Below are positions 7,381 to 14,138 of a stretch of 14,874 nucleotides of DNA, piece after piece. The DNA is taken from the NCBI GenBank assembly GCA_903831635.1, contig CAIKYN010000196.1:1-14874 (forward strand), given 5' to 3'. The stretch comes from an uncultured Spartobacteria bacterium (GTDB lineage Bacteria > Verrucomicrobiota > Verrucomicrobiia > Chthoniobacterales > UBA6821). The position numbers and the translations under genes are program-made. The notes under the pieces are model-generated. The model was not told the DNA's origin. It did not search any database and saw only the letters and a program-made list of their open reading frames with translations. The number at the start of each line of letters is the position of its first letter. Position 1 is the stretch's first letter.

Positions 7381-8793
7381 ATGGCGACCGTTCAGATCCT
7401 CAACACGCTCACCAAAGAGCTGGAACTGCTCAAACCCCGCGAAGATGAAGGGAAAAAACTTTCCCTCTACACCTGCGGGCCGACGGTTTACGCCTACGCG
7501 CACATCGGGAACTTCCGGGCCTATGTTTTCGAGGATTTACTCCAGCGTCATCTGCAGGAACGCGGCTTCACCGTACGGCGCGTGATGAATCTCACGGACG
7601 TGGATGACAAGACGATCCGCGGCGCTCATGCAGCCGGGATCGCTCTCGGCGATTTCACACGTCCTTTCAAGGAAGCCTTTTTCGAGGATTCCAAGGCACT
7701 TCGACTTCTTCCTGCCGAAGCATATCCTGAGGCTACAGACGCGGCGCAGATCGCCCGAATGATCGCGATGATTGGGACGTTGATGGAGAAAGGCCATGCC
7801 TACCTGGCAGAGGATGGGTCCGTTTATTTTCGCATCGCCTCCTTCCCCGGTTACGGGAAGCTCGCCCGCGTCGATCTTGAGAACCAGCGCAGCAGTCAAC
7901 GCGTCGCCAGTGACGAATACGACAAGGAAGCAGTCGCTGACTTCGCGCTCTGGAAAGCCTGGGTTCCCGAGGATGGAGCCGTAGGCTGGGAGAGTCCGTG
8001 GGGAAGAGGTCGTCCTGGATGGCATATCGAGTGCAGTGCCATGGCGACGGGCCTTCTCGGCGAGACCATCGACATCCACTGCGGAGGCGTCGACAACATC
8101 TTCCCTCACCACGAGGCCGAGATCGCACAGTGCGAGTGTGTGGGAGCGAAGCCTTTTGTCCGATACTGGATGCATTGCGCCCATCTGATGGTCGAGGGTT
8201 CCAAGATGGCGAAATCCGCGGGAAATTTTTTCACGCTTCGCGATCTCCTGGACAAGGGTTGGACTGGTCGTGAAGTTCGCTATGCCCTAATTTCCGTTCA
8301 TTACCGGGGTGCACTGAATTTTACCATGGAGGGTTTGGGAGCGGCGCGTACCGCACTTGGCCGTCTTGATGCGTGGAGGGAACGATTGCACGAGACAGCA
8401 GGATCCGAGACAGCAGCGGAGACGTCCGATCCCGCGACGGAGGGATTCTTTGCAGCACTGGATGATGATCTGAATATCTCCAGCGCCCTCGCTGTGCTCT
8501 TTGAAACCTTGCGCGAGAGTAATCGTCGGATGGACTTGGGGGATGAAGGAAAGCTGAGTCCCGCCCAGGCCCGTGGTCTTTTGAACTGGCTGGCCCGTGT
8601 GGATGGTGTCCTTGCCTTGGAGCCCGAGGCCAGTCAATCGATTCCCCCCGAGGTTGAGGAGCTGGTGGCCGCCCGTGCCGCTGCCCGTGCCGCCAAGGAG
8701 TGGAAGAAGAGCGACGAGATCCGTGATCAAATCGCCGCGCTGGGATGGCTGGTCAAAGACACAAAAGACGGACAACGGATCAGCAAAAACTGA
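7381..8793 (+). CDS. cysS: Cysteinyl-tRNA synthetase
   Basis: This class I synthetase charges tRNA-Cys. The 470-residue product has the zinc ligand Cys32 in YTCGPTVY, the HIGH motif as HIGN at 41-44 and NLTDVDDKTI at 70-79. WHIECSAM carries the second zinc ligand Cys218, and CGGVDNIFPHHE at about 234-245 supplies His243, with Glu247 as the fourth ligand. The KMSKS loop reads KMAKS at 275-279. The C-terminal end 'SDEIRDQIAALGWLVKDT' is the usual tRNA-binding helix and tail. Length is typical. The frame is open 27 codons upstream within ispF, but ATG 7381 is the family start and sits 5 bases after the ispF stop. All catalytic features are present, so the enzyme should be active. A palindromic element follows within 15 bases of the stop. 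Confidence 0.97.
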   Translation: MATVQILNTLTKELELLKPREDEGKKLSLYTCGPTVYAYAHIGNFRAYVFEDLLQRHLQERGFTVRRVMNLTDVDDKTIRGAHAAGIALGDFTRPFKEAFFEDSKALRLLPAEAYPEATDAAQIARMIAMIGTLMEKGHAYLAEDGSVYFRIASFPGYGKLARVDLENQRSSQRVASDEYDKEAVADFALWKAWVPEDGAVGWESPWGRGRPGWHIECSAMATGLLGETIDIHCGGVDNIFPHHEAEIAQCECVGAKPFVRYWMHCAHLMVEGSKMAKSAGNFFTLRDLLDKGWTGREVRYALISVHYRGALNFTMEGLGAARTALGRLDAWRERLHETAGSETAAETSDPATEGFFAALDDDLNISSALAVLFETLRESNRRMDLGDEGKLSPAQARGLLNWLARVDGVLALEPEASQSIPPEVEELVAARAAARAAKEWKKSDEIRDQIAALGWLVKDTKDGQRISKN

Positions 8794-8807
8794 TTGAAAT
8801 AATCTCG

Positions 8808-8874
8808 CGCAGAGACGCAGAGGCGCAGAGAAAAGAAATAAATACACTCCTTAATTTCTCTCTGCGTCTCTGCG
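8808..8874. repeat. Palindromic CGCAGAGA-type intergenic repeat element
   Basis: CGCAGAGACGCAGAG at 8808-8822 is the exact reverse complement of CTCTGCGTCTCTGCG at 8860-8874. Inside, AGAAAT at 8834-8839 pairs with ATTTCT at 8854-8859, leaving 8823-8833 as a bulge. The left arm is three tandem 8-mers CGCAGAG(A/G) at 8808, 8816 and 8824; the right arm has about two. Elements of this CGCAGAGACGCAGAG kind recur between genes in many bacterial genomes and often yield spurious short proteins (RRDAEAQR... and ...SLRLCVSAR). Lying just after cysS, it could also act as a transcription terminator or mRNA-stabilising hairpin. Confidence 0.8.
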
Positions 8875-8931
8875 GGACATCATGTATTCGGTTCTTTCAT
8901 AATTCATCGTTCATAAATCATCCTTTCTCCA

Positions 8932-9618
8932 ATGTTCTCCCCTGACGTCCTTTTAGATCTCGACCGCACCGAGCACAGTGTCATCTTCGAGAATGTTACC
9001 CACGCTTGGGAGGCGCTCGCGAAGATCTCGAACTATCTCCAGTTCCGACTAAAGCCCGGCATTCATGGCAAGCTAATCGGCAAGCCATTCATCAGCGGAG
9101 CGGTTTATATCGGAGCCGGTACGATCATCGAGCAAGGGGCCATGATCAAGGGACCTGCTTGGATCGGCGAAGGATGCGAGATCCGCAATGGAGCCTATAT
9201 TCGCGAGAATGTTGTCGTGGGTAACGGCGTTGTCCTCGGTAACTCCTGTGAGTTCAAGAACTGCCTCATCTTCGACGAGGCTCAGATCCCGCACTTTAAC
9301 TATGTTGGCGACTCCATCCTTGGTCACAAGGCGCACCTCGGTGCCGGAGCGATTCTTTCCAATGTGCGCTTGGATCATGCCCCGATTTCTGTTCACGCGC
9401 CTGAAGGACCGATCAATACGGGTCTAAAAAAATTCGGTGCTATTGTCGGTGATCGGGCCGAGATCGGATGCAACTCAGTCTTGAGCCCGGGTTCCATCAT
9501 CGGTCGCGATACAATTGTCTATCCGGGGACTTCATGGCGGGGGGTGTTGCCCAATAATTCCATCGCCAAGATGGAGCCTCAAACCTTAAAGATTCTCCCC
9601 CGCCAACAAAGGGATTAG
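8932..9618 (+). CDS. Left-handed beta-helix acyltransferase related to the GlmU C-terminal domain
   Basis: The 228-residue product is mostly hexapeptide repeats of a left-handed beta-helix (ISGAVYIGAGTIIEQGAMI, WIGEGCEIRNGAYI, VVVGNGVVLGN, and again from about 168). The segment CEFKNCLIF then PHFNYVGDSILGHKAHLGAGAILSN aligns with the GlmU acetyltransferase active site. His121 matches the catalytic His of the GHLTYLGD motif, Lys109 and Tyr124 match substrate-binding residues, and Asn144 matches the Asn of the CNYDG motif. No N-terminal nucleotidyltransferase half exists; residues 1-50 are a short helical lead. By analogy it may acetylate glucosamine-1-phosphate or a similar sugar phosphate for cell-wall or lipopolysaccharide precursors, with a separate pyrophosphorylase elsewhere. 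The substrate is inferred. The start has no Shine-Dalgarno. The neighbour downstream is convergent. Confidence 0.85.
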   Translation: MFSPDVLLDLDRTEHSVIFENVTHAWEALAKISNYLQFRLKPGIHGKLIGKPFISGAVYIGAGTIIEQGAMIKGPAWIGEGCEIRNGAYIRENVVVGNGVVLGNSCEFKNCLIFDEAQIPHFNYVGDSILGHKAHLGAGAILSNVRLDHAPISVHAPEGPINTGLKKFGAIVGDRAEIGCNSVLSPGSIIGRDTIVYPGTSWRGVLPNNSIAKMEPQTLKILPRQQRD

Positions 9619-9622
9619 GCTT

Positions 9623-9687
9623 GGGATTTGCCTCGCTCGCTCCCGCTCGTCTCGCCCTAAAGGGCTTCGCTAAGCGCAGGCTATCCC
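9623..9687. repeat. Imperfect long stem-loop between convergent genes (REP-like element or bidirectional terminator)
   Basis: The outer arms GGGATTTGCCTCGCT (from 9623) and AGCGCAGGCTATCCC (to 9687) pair with small bulges. The interior holds a near-palindrome GCCCTAAAGGGC at 9654-9665 and an overlapping GCTTCGCTAAGC. The stretch CTCGCTCGCTCCCGCTCGTCTCGCCC is low in complexity. It begins 5 bases after the acyltransferase stop and faces folA from the other side, so it may end both transcripts or be one copy of a dispersed repeat. The rest of the gap (9688-9776) shows no clear feature. Confidence 0.5.
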
Positions 9688-9776
9688 GACCGTTCCCACG
9701 GCCCGGTATTTAGCGCGCGGCGTTGTTCTCCTGCGCCCGGGTAGAGGAAGTACTTAGAAATAAGGAAAAGGGTCGA

Positions 9777-10238
9777 TTATGAGGCCTTGCGAGCATACTT
9801 CCACACAGCGAAATCGTTGGTTTCTAGCACTTTAATTCCTGAATCGAATTGTGATTCGAAGTCGGGGAAGTGGGTGTCGCCCTCAATCACTTGGGGGACT
9901 TTGGTGACGTAGAGTTCCTGCACCCTTGGAAGCATAAGTCGGTAGATCTCCTCGCCTCCGATCACGAAGAGGTCCTTCCCATCAGTGGGTTCTTTCAGAT
10001 CGTCGAGGGAGCGAATGACCGTGACCCCTGCGGTCTCGGGCATGGTGCGGGAGAGGACGATATTCTCACGTCCGGGTAGGGGCTTGCCGATCGATTCGTA
10101 GGTTTTCCGTCCCATGAGGATCGCATGACCCATGGTGGTGGCCTTGAAGAATTTGAAATCCTCAGGCAGATGCCACGGTATCGTGCCGGCATTCCCGATA
10201 ACCCGATTCTCCGCCATGGCGACGATGGCTTTTATCAT
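9777..10238 (-). CDS. folA: Dihydrofolate reductase
   Basis: FolA reduces dihydrofolate to tetrahydrofolate with NADPH, restoring the cofactor oxidised by ThyA. The 153-residue product has NRVIGNAGTIPWHLPEDFKFF at about 11-31, with the catalytic acid Asp27. MGRKTYESIGKPLPGRENIVLSR at 42-64 forms the NADPH and folate sites, IGGEEIY lies at 93-99 and DTHFP at 121-125. Size and motifs are standard for chromosomal bacterial DHFR. ATG at 10238 gives the conserved MIKAIVAMAENRVIG start; no Shine-Dalgarno is evident. It lies 167 bases downstream of thyA on the same strand, and the gap holds inverted repeats that may affect expression. The gene ends facing the acyltransferase gene. Confidence 0.96.
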   Translation of the reverse strand: MIKAIVAMAENRVIGNAGTIPWHLPEDFKFFKATTMGHAILMGRKTYESIGKPLPGRENIVLSRTMPETAGVTVIRSLDDLKEPTDGKDLFVIGGEEIYRLMLPRVQELYVTKVPQVIEGDTHFPDFESQFDSGIKVLETNDFAVWKYARKAS

Positions 10239-10280
10239 CTGGCTTGTTCTATTGCCATCATGCGGCGTTCTCGTCCTTTG

Positions 10281-10348
10281 CGGTATGCCCGATACCGCTA
10301 CCAGTCCTCGGCCTAGCTTGCTGCCAAAACTCCTGCGCTATCGGGCAT
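10281..10348. promoter_or_regulatory. Two mutually exclusive inverted repeats in the thyA-folA gap
   Basis: CGGTAT at 10281-10286 and ATACCG at 10292-10297 form a 6-bp hairpin with a 5-base loop. The overlapping ATGCCCGATA at 10285-10294 can instead pair perfectly with TATCGGGCAT at 10339-10348. Both cannot form at once. The site lies in the minus-strand leader of folA, downstream of thyA. There is no T tract for an intrinsic terminator. An RNA switch, a mRNA-processing signal or a protein-binding repeat are all possible; none is proven. Confidence 0.35.
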
Positions 10349-10405
10349 GATCTGAATCCCATTCCTGAGTTCCTGAGTTCCATATTCATCGCTGCGGTCT
10401 TCAAC

Positions 10406-11200
10406 CTAAACGGCGATAGGGGCCTTGATCGCGGGGTGCGGGTCGTACCCCTCGAGGGTGAAGTCTTCGTAGCGGAAATCCTCCAGCGTTTTCACTGCAG
10501 AATTGAGAAGCATCTGAGGAAGTGGGCGTGGTTCACGAGAGAGCTGTTCGCGTGCCTGCTCCAGATGATTCACGTAGAGGTGGAGGTCACCGAAGGTATG
10601 AATGAATTCCTTCGGTTTCAGACCGCAGACCTGCGCGATCATCATCGTCAGTAGGGCATAGGAGGCTATGTTGAAGGGGACACCGAGGAAGAGATCGGCG
10701 CTGCGCTGGTAGAGCTGGCAGCTGAGTTCGCCATTCGCCACGTAGAACTGGACGAGTGCGTGACAGGGGGCCAAGGCCATCTTGTCGATCTCCCCGGGAT
10801 TCCAGGCACTGATGATGTGGCGGCGGCTATCGGGATTCTTTTTCAGATCCTCAACGACGCGTGCGATCTGGTCGATCTCCGCTCCTTCGGGGGTACGCCA
10901 CCGGCGCCATTGGGCACCGTAAACTGGACCGAGATCGCCGTTGGCATCGGCCCACTCGTCCCAGATGGTGACGCCGTTCTCCTTCAGGTAGCCGATATTG
11001 GTGTCGCCTCTGAGGAACCAGAGCAGCTCGTGGATGATAGAGCGGAGGTGGAGCTTCTTGGTGGTGAGCAGGGGGAAGCTTTGTGTCAGGTCGAAGCGCT
11101 CCTGGGCACCGAAGACAGAGAGGGTCCCTGTGCCGGTGCGGTCTTCCTTCCGCGTTCCATGATCGAGAACGAGTCGTAGAAGGCGCAGGTAGGGGGTCAT
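10406..11200 (-). CDS. thyA: Thymidylate synthase
   Basis: ThyA methylates dUMP to dTMP with methylene-tetrahydrofolate, producing dihydrofolate. The 264-residue length equals that of E. coli ThyA. Visible motifs are RTGTGTLSVFG at 21-31 with phosphate-binding Arg21, WDEWAD at 80-85 and SRRHIISAWNP at 125-135 with Arg126-Arg127. LAPCHALVQFYV at 143-154 carries the nucleophile Cys146, and QRSADLFLGVPFNI at 165-178 carries Arg166, Asp169 and Asn177. HTFGDLHLYVNH near 205-216 is also conserved. The protein ends APIAV as in many ThyA. It is transcribed hisI-thyA-folA; hisI ends 75 bases upstream, so co-transcription is plausible though not tight. No Shine-Dalgarno precedes ATG 11200. Confidence 0.97.
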   Translation of the reverse strand: MTPYLRLLRLVLDHGTRKEDRTGTGTLSVFGAQERFDLTQSFPLLTTKKLHLRSIIHELLWFLRGDTNIGYLKENGVTIWDEWADANGDLGPVYGAQWRRWRTPEGAEIDQIARVVEDLKKNPDSRRHIISAWNPGEIDKMALAPCHALVQFYVANGELSCQLYQRSADLFLGVPFNIASYALLTMMIAQVCGLKPKEFIHTFGDLHLYVNHLEQAREQLSREPRPLPQMLLNSAVKTLEDFRYEDFTLEGYDPHPAIKAPIAV

Positions 11201-11275
11201 CGGGGAAAGAAAGAACGAATTACGAAGTTTGAAGGACGATGGGAGGGGCAGGAACGCAACATCCGATGAAAAAAC

Positions 11276-11713
11276 TTAGGCCTTATAGACGCTGTCGGGA
11301 TTGAAGAGCGGCTCCTCCTGCGGTGGGAGGTCGTTGCCTTGCTTGTCGAGCTCCGTGTAAAAGCAGCTCGCATAGCCCGTGTGGCAGGCGCCGCCGATCT
11401 GCTCTACCTCGAAAAGGAGCGTGTCCCGGTCGCAGTCAACGAACCAGCGAAGGATCTTCTGTGTGTGGCCGCTCGATTCGCCCTTCTTCCAGAGTTTCTG
11501 CCGGGAGCGGCTCCAGTAGTGCATGTAGCCGGTCTCGACGGAGTGCTTCAATGAGTCTTCGTTCATCCAGGCCATCATGATCACACGGCCGCCTTTTTCA
11601 GCGCTCTCTTGCACGATTGCGGGAATCAGGCCGCGGTCGTCATACTTCAAGTTCAAGTTCATCAGTTCATTTCGGAGGGGAGGCGCTTCCGGCGCAAGAA
11701 GATTCTGGGGCAT
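11276..11713 (-). CDS. hisI: Phosphoribosyl-AMP cyclohydrolase
   Basis: HisI opens the purine ring of phosphoribosyl-AMP in the third step of histidine synthesis. Numbered from ATG 11713, the 145-residue product has LKYDDRGLIPAIVQ at about 22-35, WMNEDSL at 49-55 and WKKGESSGHTQ at 75-85. DCDRD at 93-97 gives three Asp ligands plus zinc ligand Cys94, and GACHTGYASCF at 108-118 gives zinc ligands Cys110 and Cys117. There is no fused HisE (phosphoribosyl-ATP pyrophosphatase) domain. The start is uncertain: ATG 11662 (128 residues) is an equally family-like start, and the frame stays open up to ATG 11806, which would overlap the region of the divergent gene. None has a clear Shine-Dalgarno. No other histidine gene is nearby. 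Confidence 0.92.
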   Translation of the reverse strand: MPQNLLAPEAPPLRNELMNLNLKYDDRGLIPAIVQESAEKGGRVIMMAWMNEDSLKHSVETGYMHYWSRSRQKLWKKGESSGHTQKILRWFVDCDRDTLLFEVEQIGGACHTGYASCFYTELDKQGNDLPPQEEPLFNPDSVYKA

Positions 11714-11830
11714 TGATTCTCGGTTGCGGAGTGCCTTCACTTTCGGGAGGATCAGAAGGTGGCACTCGCATCCAGTATCAGCTCGGCACCCCGGCATCGT
11801 TCGCATCGTTTCTTCGAGGAAGCGCCGACG

Positions 11831-13036
11831 ATGATCACCGTGCCGCTGGCCGAGTTACTGGACAGGTTGCCCGCGCAATATCGCAAGGAGGCTCCCGCCG
11901 ACCAGACAAGGGGACGCATGGTGGAGCTGCCGTGCAGTGATCTCCTCGCAGGGAACACGCCACGTCTTTCTCTAGGCCGGCTGAAAGATCTTGTACCAGA
12001 ACTGGTGGTCGTTTCGGAGGGGGATGACCAATCGCAGCGTGTGATTCTCCCGTCCGGCTGGCTGGCTCTCCATTACCGACTGGTGACGAGGTTTGAGGAG
12101 ATTCTCCCGGAAAAGCAAAATGCCCCTACGCCTATCACGCCACAGGCTGCGCACCTTCGCGCTGAAGAGAGCGCCAAGAAAACAGTGCCTGTCAGAGTGA
12201 TTGAGGCCGAGGTGATTGCGACGATAAAGAGCGAAGACTCATCCTCCATCGATAAATCAATCATGGAAAAGCCGTCGGCGCCGAACGAGCAGTCCGATAA
12301 GACGGAGCAAGTCGGTGAGATAAAGGAGGGCGATAAGGCCACCTCTCCAAAAAACAAGCCTCCACAGCCCGACACCCCGGAAGAGGTACCAAGTGCTGAG
12401 CCGAAGCGCGGGTTCTTTGCCTCGCTCCCGATCTTTCGCCGGAATGTTAACGCGAAGCCTCCAGCCGAGGAGCGCGGGCTTCTTGTTCTCCCCACCGACA
12501 CAACGGAAACGCCCAAGCCGCTCTCTCTGAAGCCTCTAGAGTCCCTAGATGCCTTAGAGTCACTTACCCCCCTTTGGAAGCTCGATCCTCTCGATCAGCT
12601 TGCCGACCCGGCGGCGCTTCAGGCCCTTTTCATGACGGAAGAGAAGCTGACCTTGGACCGTGTTATTGCCATGGCAGGTCAGCTTCCGGGCCTCCGGGCC
12701 TGCATCCTGGCCCACGGCGATCAGGTAGTCTGTGCATCGAATACGCCTCCCGGGGTCGATCTTCAGAATCTGAGCGGCCAGGCGATGACGATGCTGGCCC
12801 AGATCCGTGAGTCTTCTTCCAAGATGGGTCTCGGGAATGTGCCCGGGGTAACGTTGCACGCGGATCAGGGGGCGCTGAGTTTCCTGCACAATAAGGAGCT
12901 CTGCCTACTTGTCCTGCATTCAGATCGGGGTTTCCTGCCAGGGGTGCGTGAACGCCTTCAGGAAATGCTGGGGCATCTCTCCTGTGCCGAGGCGCTTCCT
13001 GGCGGACCCTCTCCCCAAACCAGTTTGCCCATCTGA
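11831..13036 (+). CDS. Roadblock/LC7-like domain protein with repeat-bearing N-terminus
   Basis: The product is 401 residues from ATG 11831. Residues about 262-383 (from ALQALFMTEEKLTLDRVIA through LPGLRACILAHGDQVV and the long helix QAMTMLAQIRESS to LCLLVLHSD and a final helix) read as a Roadblock/LC7 fold, as in MglB and other GTPase regulators. Residues 1-90 hold short related segments: ITVPLAELLDRLP, VELPCSDLLAG, LSLGRLKDLVP and VILPSGWLALHY. Residues 95-260 are a low-complexity Pro/Glu/Lys-rich linker. There is no membrane segment or signal peptide, so it is probably cytoplasmic. The frame is open to ATG 11759, but ATG 11831 has GAGGA 10 bases upstream and starts the recognisable fold. 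It precedes the ExbB/ExbD/TonB-like genes by 68 bases, which suggests shared function. No small GTPase gene is seen in the window. The exact function is unknown. Confidence 0.75.
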   Translation: MITVPLAELLDRLPAQYRKEAPADQTRGRMVELPCSDLLAGNTPRLSLGRLKDLVPELVVVSEGDDQSQRVILPSGWLALHYRLVTRFEEILPEKQNAPTPITPQAAHLRAEESAKKTVPVRVIEAEVIATIKSEDSSSIDKSIMEKPSAPNEQSDKTEQVGEIKEGDKATSPKNKPPQPDTPEEVPSAEPKRGFFASLPIFRRNVNAKPPAEERGLLVLPTDTTETPKPLSLKPLESLDALESLTPLWKLDPLDQLADPAALQALFMTEEKLTLDRVIAMAGQLPGLRACILAHGDQVVCASNTPPGVDLQNLSGQAMTMLAQIRESSSKMGLGNVPGVTLHADQGALSFLHNKELCLLVLHSDRGFLPGVRERLQEMLGHLSCAEALPGGPSPQTSLPI

Positions 13037-13104
13037 GGAGGCGAACTGGCCACGAGTATTCTTTAACCTTTTTAATGCTTTCTCTCCGCAACTAGTATTT
13101 CGCC

Positions 13105-13740
13105 ATGCTTGAACTCTTGCAAAAAGGCGGTCCCCTCATGTGGATCATCCTGCTCTGCAGCGTGGTGGCGCTAGGGGTCTTCTTTGAACGTCTGGTCTTT
13201 CTCCACAAGGCTTCCATCCGTGTTGGAGAGTTACTCGGCGGTCTCTCGTTGCTTATTCATAACGGTCGCGTGGACGAAGCTCTTGCCGAAGCATCCGCAA
13301 GTCCGGGCCCGGTGGCCCGCGTCCTTCAGGCTGCGTTGCTGAGGCCTGCCGCTGAGCGAAGCATCCTGCAGTCGCTGACTACCGATGCCGCGCTCCTGGA
13401 GATCCCGAAGCTCGAACGGAACGTGCCGATCCTGGCCACGCTTGCCTATGTCACGCCGCTTGTGGGGCTTCTCGGCACGATCCTTGGTCTGCTCGATGCG
13501 TTCCTGATTCTCTCGGCCCACGGAGGCTTTGCCACAGCGGCGGAACTCTCCCGAGGCGTCTATGAGAGCATGCTCGATGCTGCGGCGGGGCTCGGTGTGG
13601 CGATCCCTGCCTTCATAGGACACAGTTACCTCACTGCACGGGTTAATGACATCATCCATGACATGGAGCGAGCGGGCATTGAGATCGTGAACCTCCTTGT
13701 TGATGCCGCCGACCGGCGGAATGGCCCTGCCAACGGATGA
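13105..13740 (+). CDS. ExbB/TolQ-like motor subunit, divergent
   Basis: The 211-residue membrane protein has the ExbB/TolQ/MotA layout. A first span covers about residues 12-33 (opening motif LLQKGGPLMWIILL) and a cytoplasmic region follows. A second span with LATLAYVTPLVGLLGTILGLLDAF lies at 110-133, where Thr125 matches the conserved pore Thr. A third span with GVAIPAFIGHSYL lies at about 164-176. Such proteins form the pentameric stator that couples the proton gradient to TonB or TolA. The third span reads ESMLDAAAGLGVAIPA where the family normally has EALxATAxGLxxAIPA, so the usual Thr is Ala159 and Asp158 is next to it. With its ExbD partner lacking the usual Asp, the ion pathway may be altered. 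The start ATG has no Shine-Dalgarno. It overlaps the next gene by 4 bases (ATGA). Confidence 0.88.
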   Translation: MLELLQKGGPLMWIILLCSVVALGVFFERLVFLHKASIRVGELLGGLSLLIHNGRVDEALAEASASPGPVARVLQAALLRPAAERSILQSLTTDAALLEIPKLERNVPILATLAYVTPLVGLLGTILGLLDAFLILSAHGGFATAAELSRGVYESMLDAAAGLGVAIPAFIGHSYLTARVNDIIHDMERAGIEIVNLLVDAADRRNGPANG

Positions 13741-14138
13741 GGCTTCCCCGCAGCAAGGGAGTGGGAGAGCCCCTGCTTCTGATGGCACCGGCGCTCGGCA
13801 CGCTGCTGAGCCTCGTCTTTTTCCTGCTGCTGGGCGGTTATTTCATGCTCCAGCCGGGCATCACGCTGAAAGTTCCCGATTCGCCCTTCCTACTGCTTCC
13901 ACAACAAGATCCGCAGGTGGTCAGCGTGACCGGAGCGCCGCTGCCACAGATTTATTTCGACCGCCAGGTGGTCACTACGGCGGAGCTGGAGACCTCGCTT
14001 CACAACCTGCACAGAACTGGGAGCCTCATCATCAAAGCGGATCGGCTTGCCCCCTATGATCTCCTCCTGCAAATCATGACCATCGGGGCGCGCTGTGGCT
14101 TCACGGTTGTTCTGGCCACCGGTTCCGGCCCGTCATGA
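13737..14138 (+). CDS. ExbD/TolR-like protein apparently lacking the conserved membrane Asp
   Basis: The 133-residue product has a short cytoplasmic N-terminus and a single membrane span (about 13-37, LLLMAPALGTLLSLVFFLLLGGYF). A periplasmic domain follows, opening with QPGITLKVPDS and containing TTAELETSLHNL and LIIKADRLAPYDLLLQIM, then a C-terminal GFTVVLAT strand. This is the ExbD/TolR layout, including the QPGI-x-x-x-x-P segment found in many ExbD proteins. The family normally reads P-x-x-D at the start of the span, the Asp being the proton-binding residue. Here the same place reads PALG (18-21), with Gly21 for Asp, and no other acidic residue lies in the span. It overlaps the upstream and downstream genes by 4 bases each, so the three are translated together. 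Energy coupling by this copy is doubtful or works differently. Confidence 0.85.
   Translation: MRLPRSKGVGEPLLLMAPALGTLLSLVFFLLLGGYFMLQPGITLKVPDSPFLLLPQQDPQVVSVTGAPLPQIYFDRQVVTTAELETSLHNLHRTGSLIIKADRLAPYDLLLQIMTIGARCGFTVVLATGSGPS

Noticed and set aside
7381..8793. KMAKS instead of KMSKS in CysRS as a sign of inactivity
   Set aside because: Ser-to-Ala at this place is a mild change in the catalytic loop, and all zinc and HIGH-motif residues are intact.
8745..8945. 66-codon frame ending with RRDAEAQR and SLRLCGTS segments
   Set aside because: It comes from reading through the palindromic CGCAGAGA repeat, a known source of spurious proteins, and it overlaps cysS in another frame.
10760..11179. 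139-codon plus-strand frame opposite thyA
   Set aside because: Antisense shadow of a clear thymidylate synthase, with no recognisable domain or ribosome binding site.
11759..11830. 24-codon upstream extension of the Roadblock gene
   Set aside because: The peptide is basic and unlike the rest of the protein. The later ATG has a Shine-Dalgarno and starts the repeated LP-type segments.
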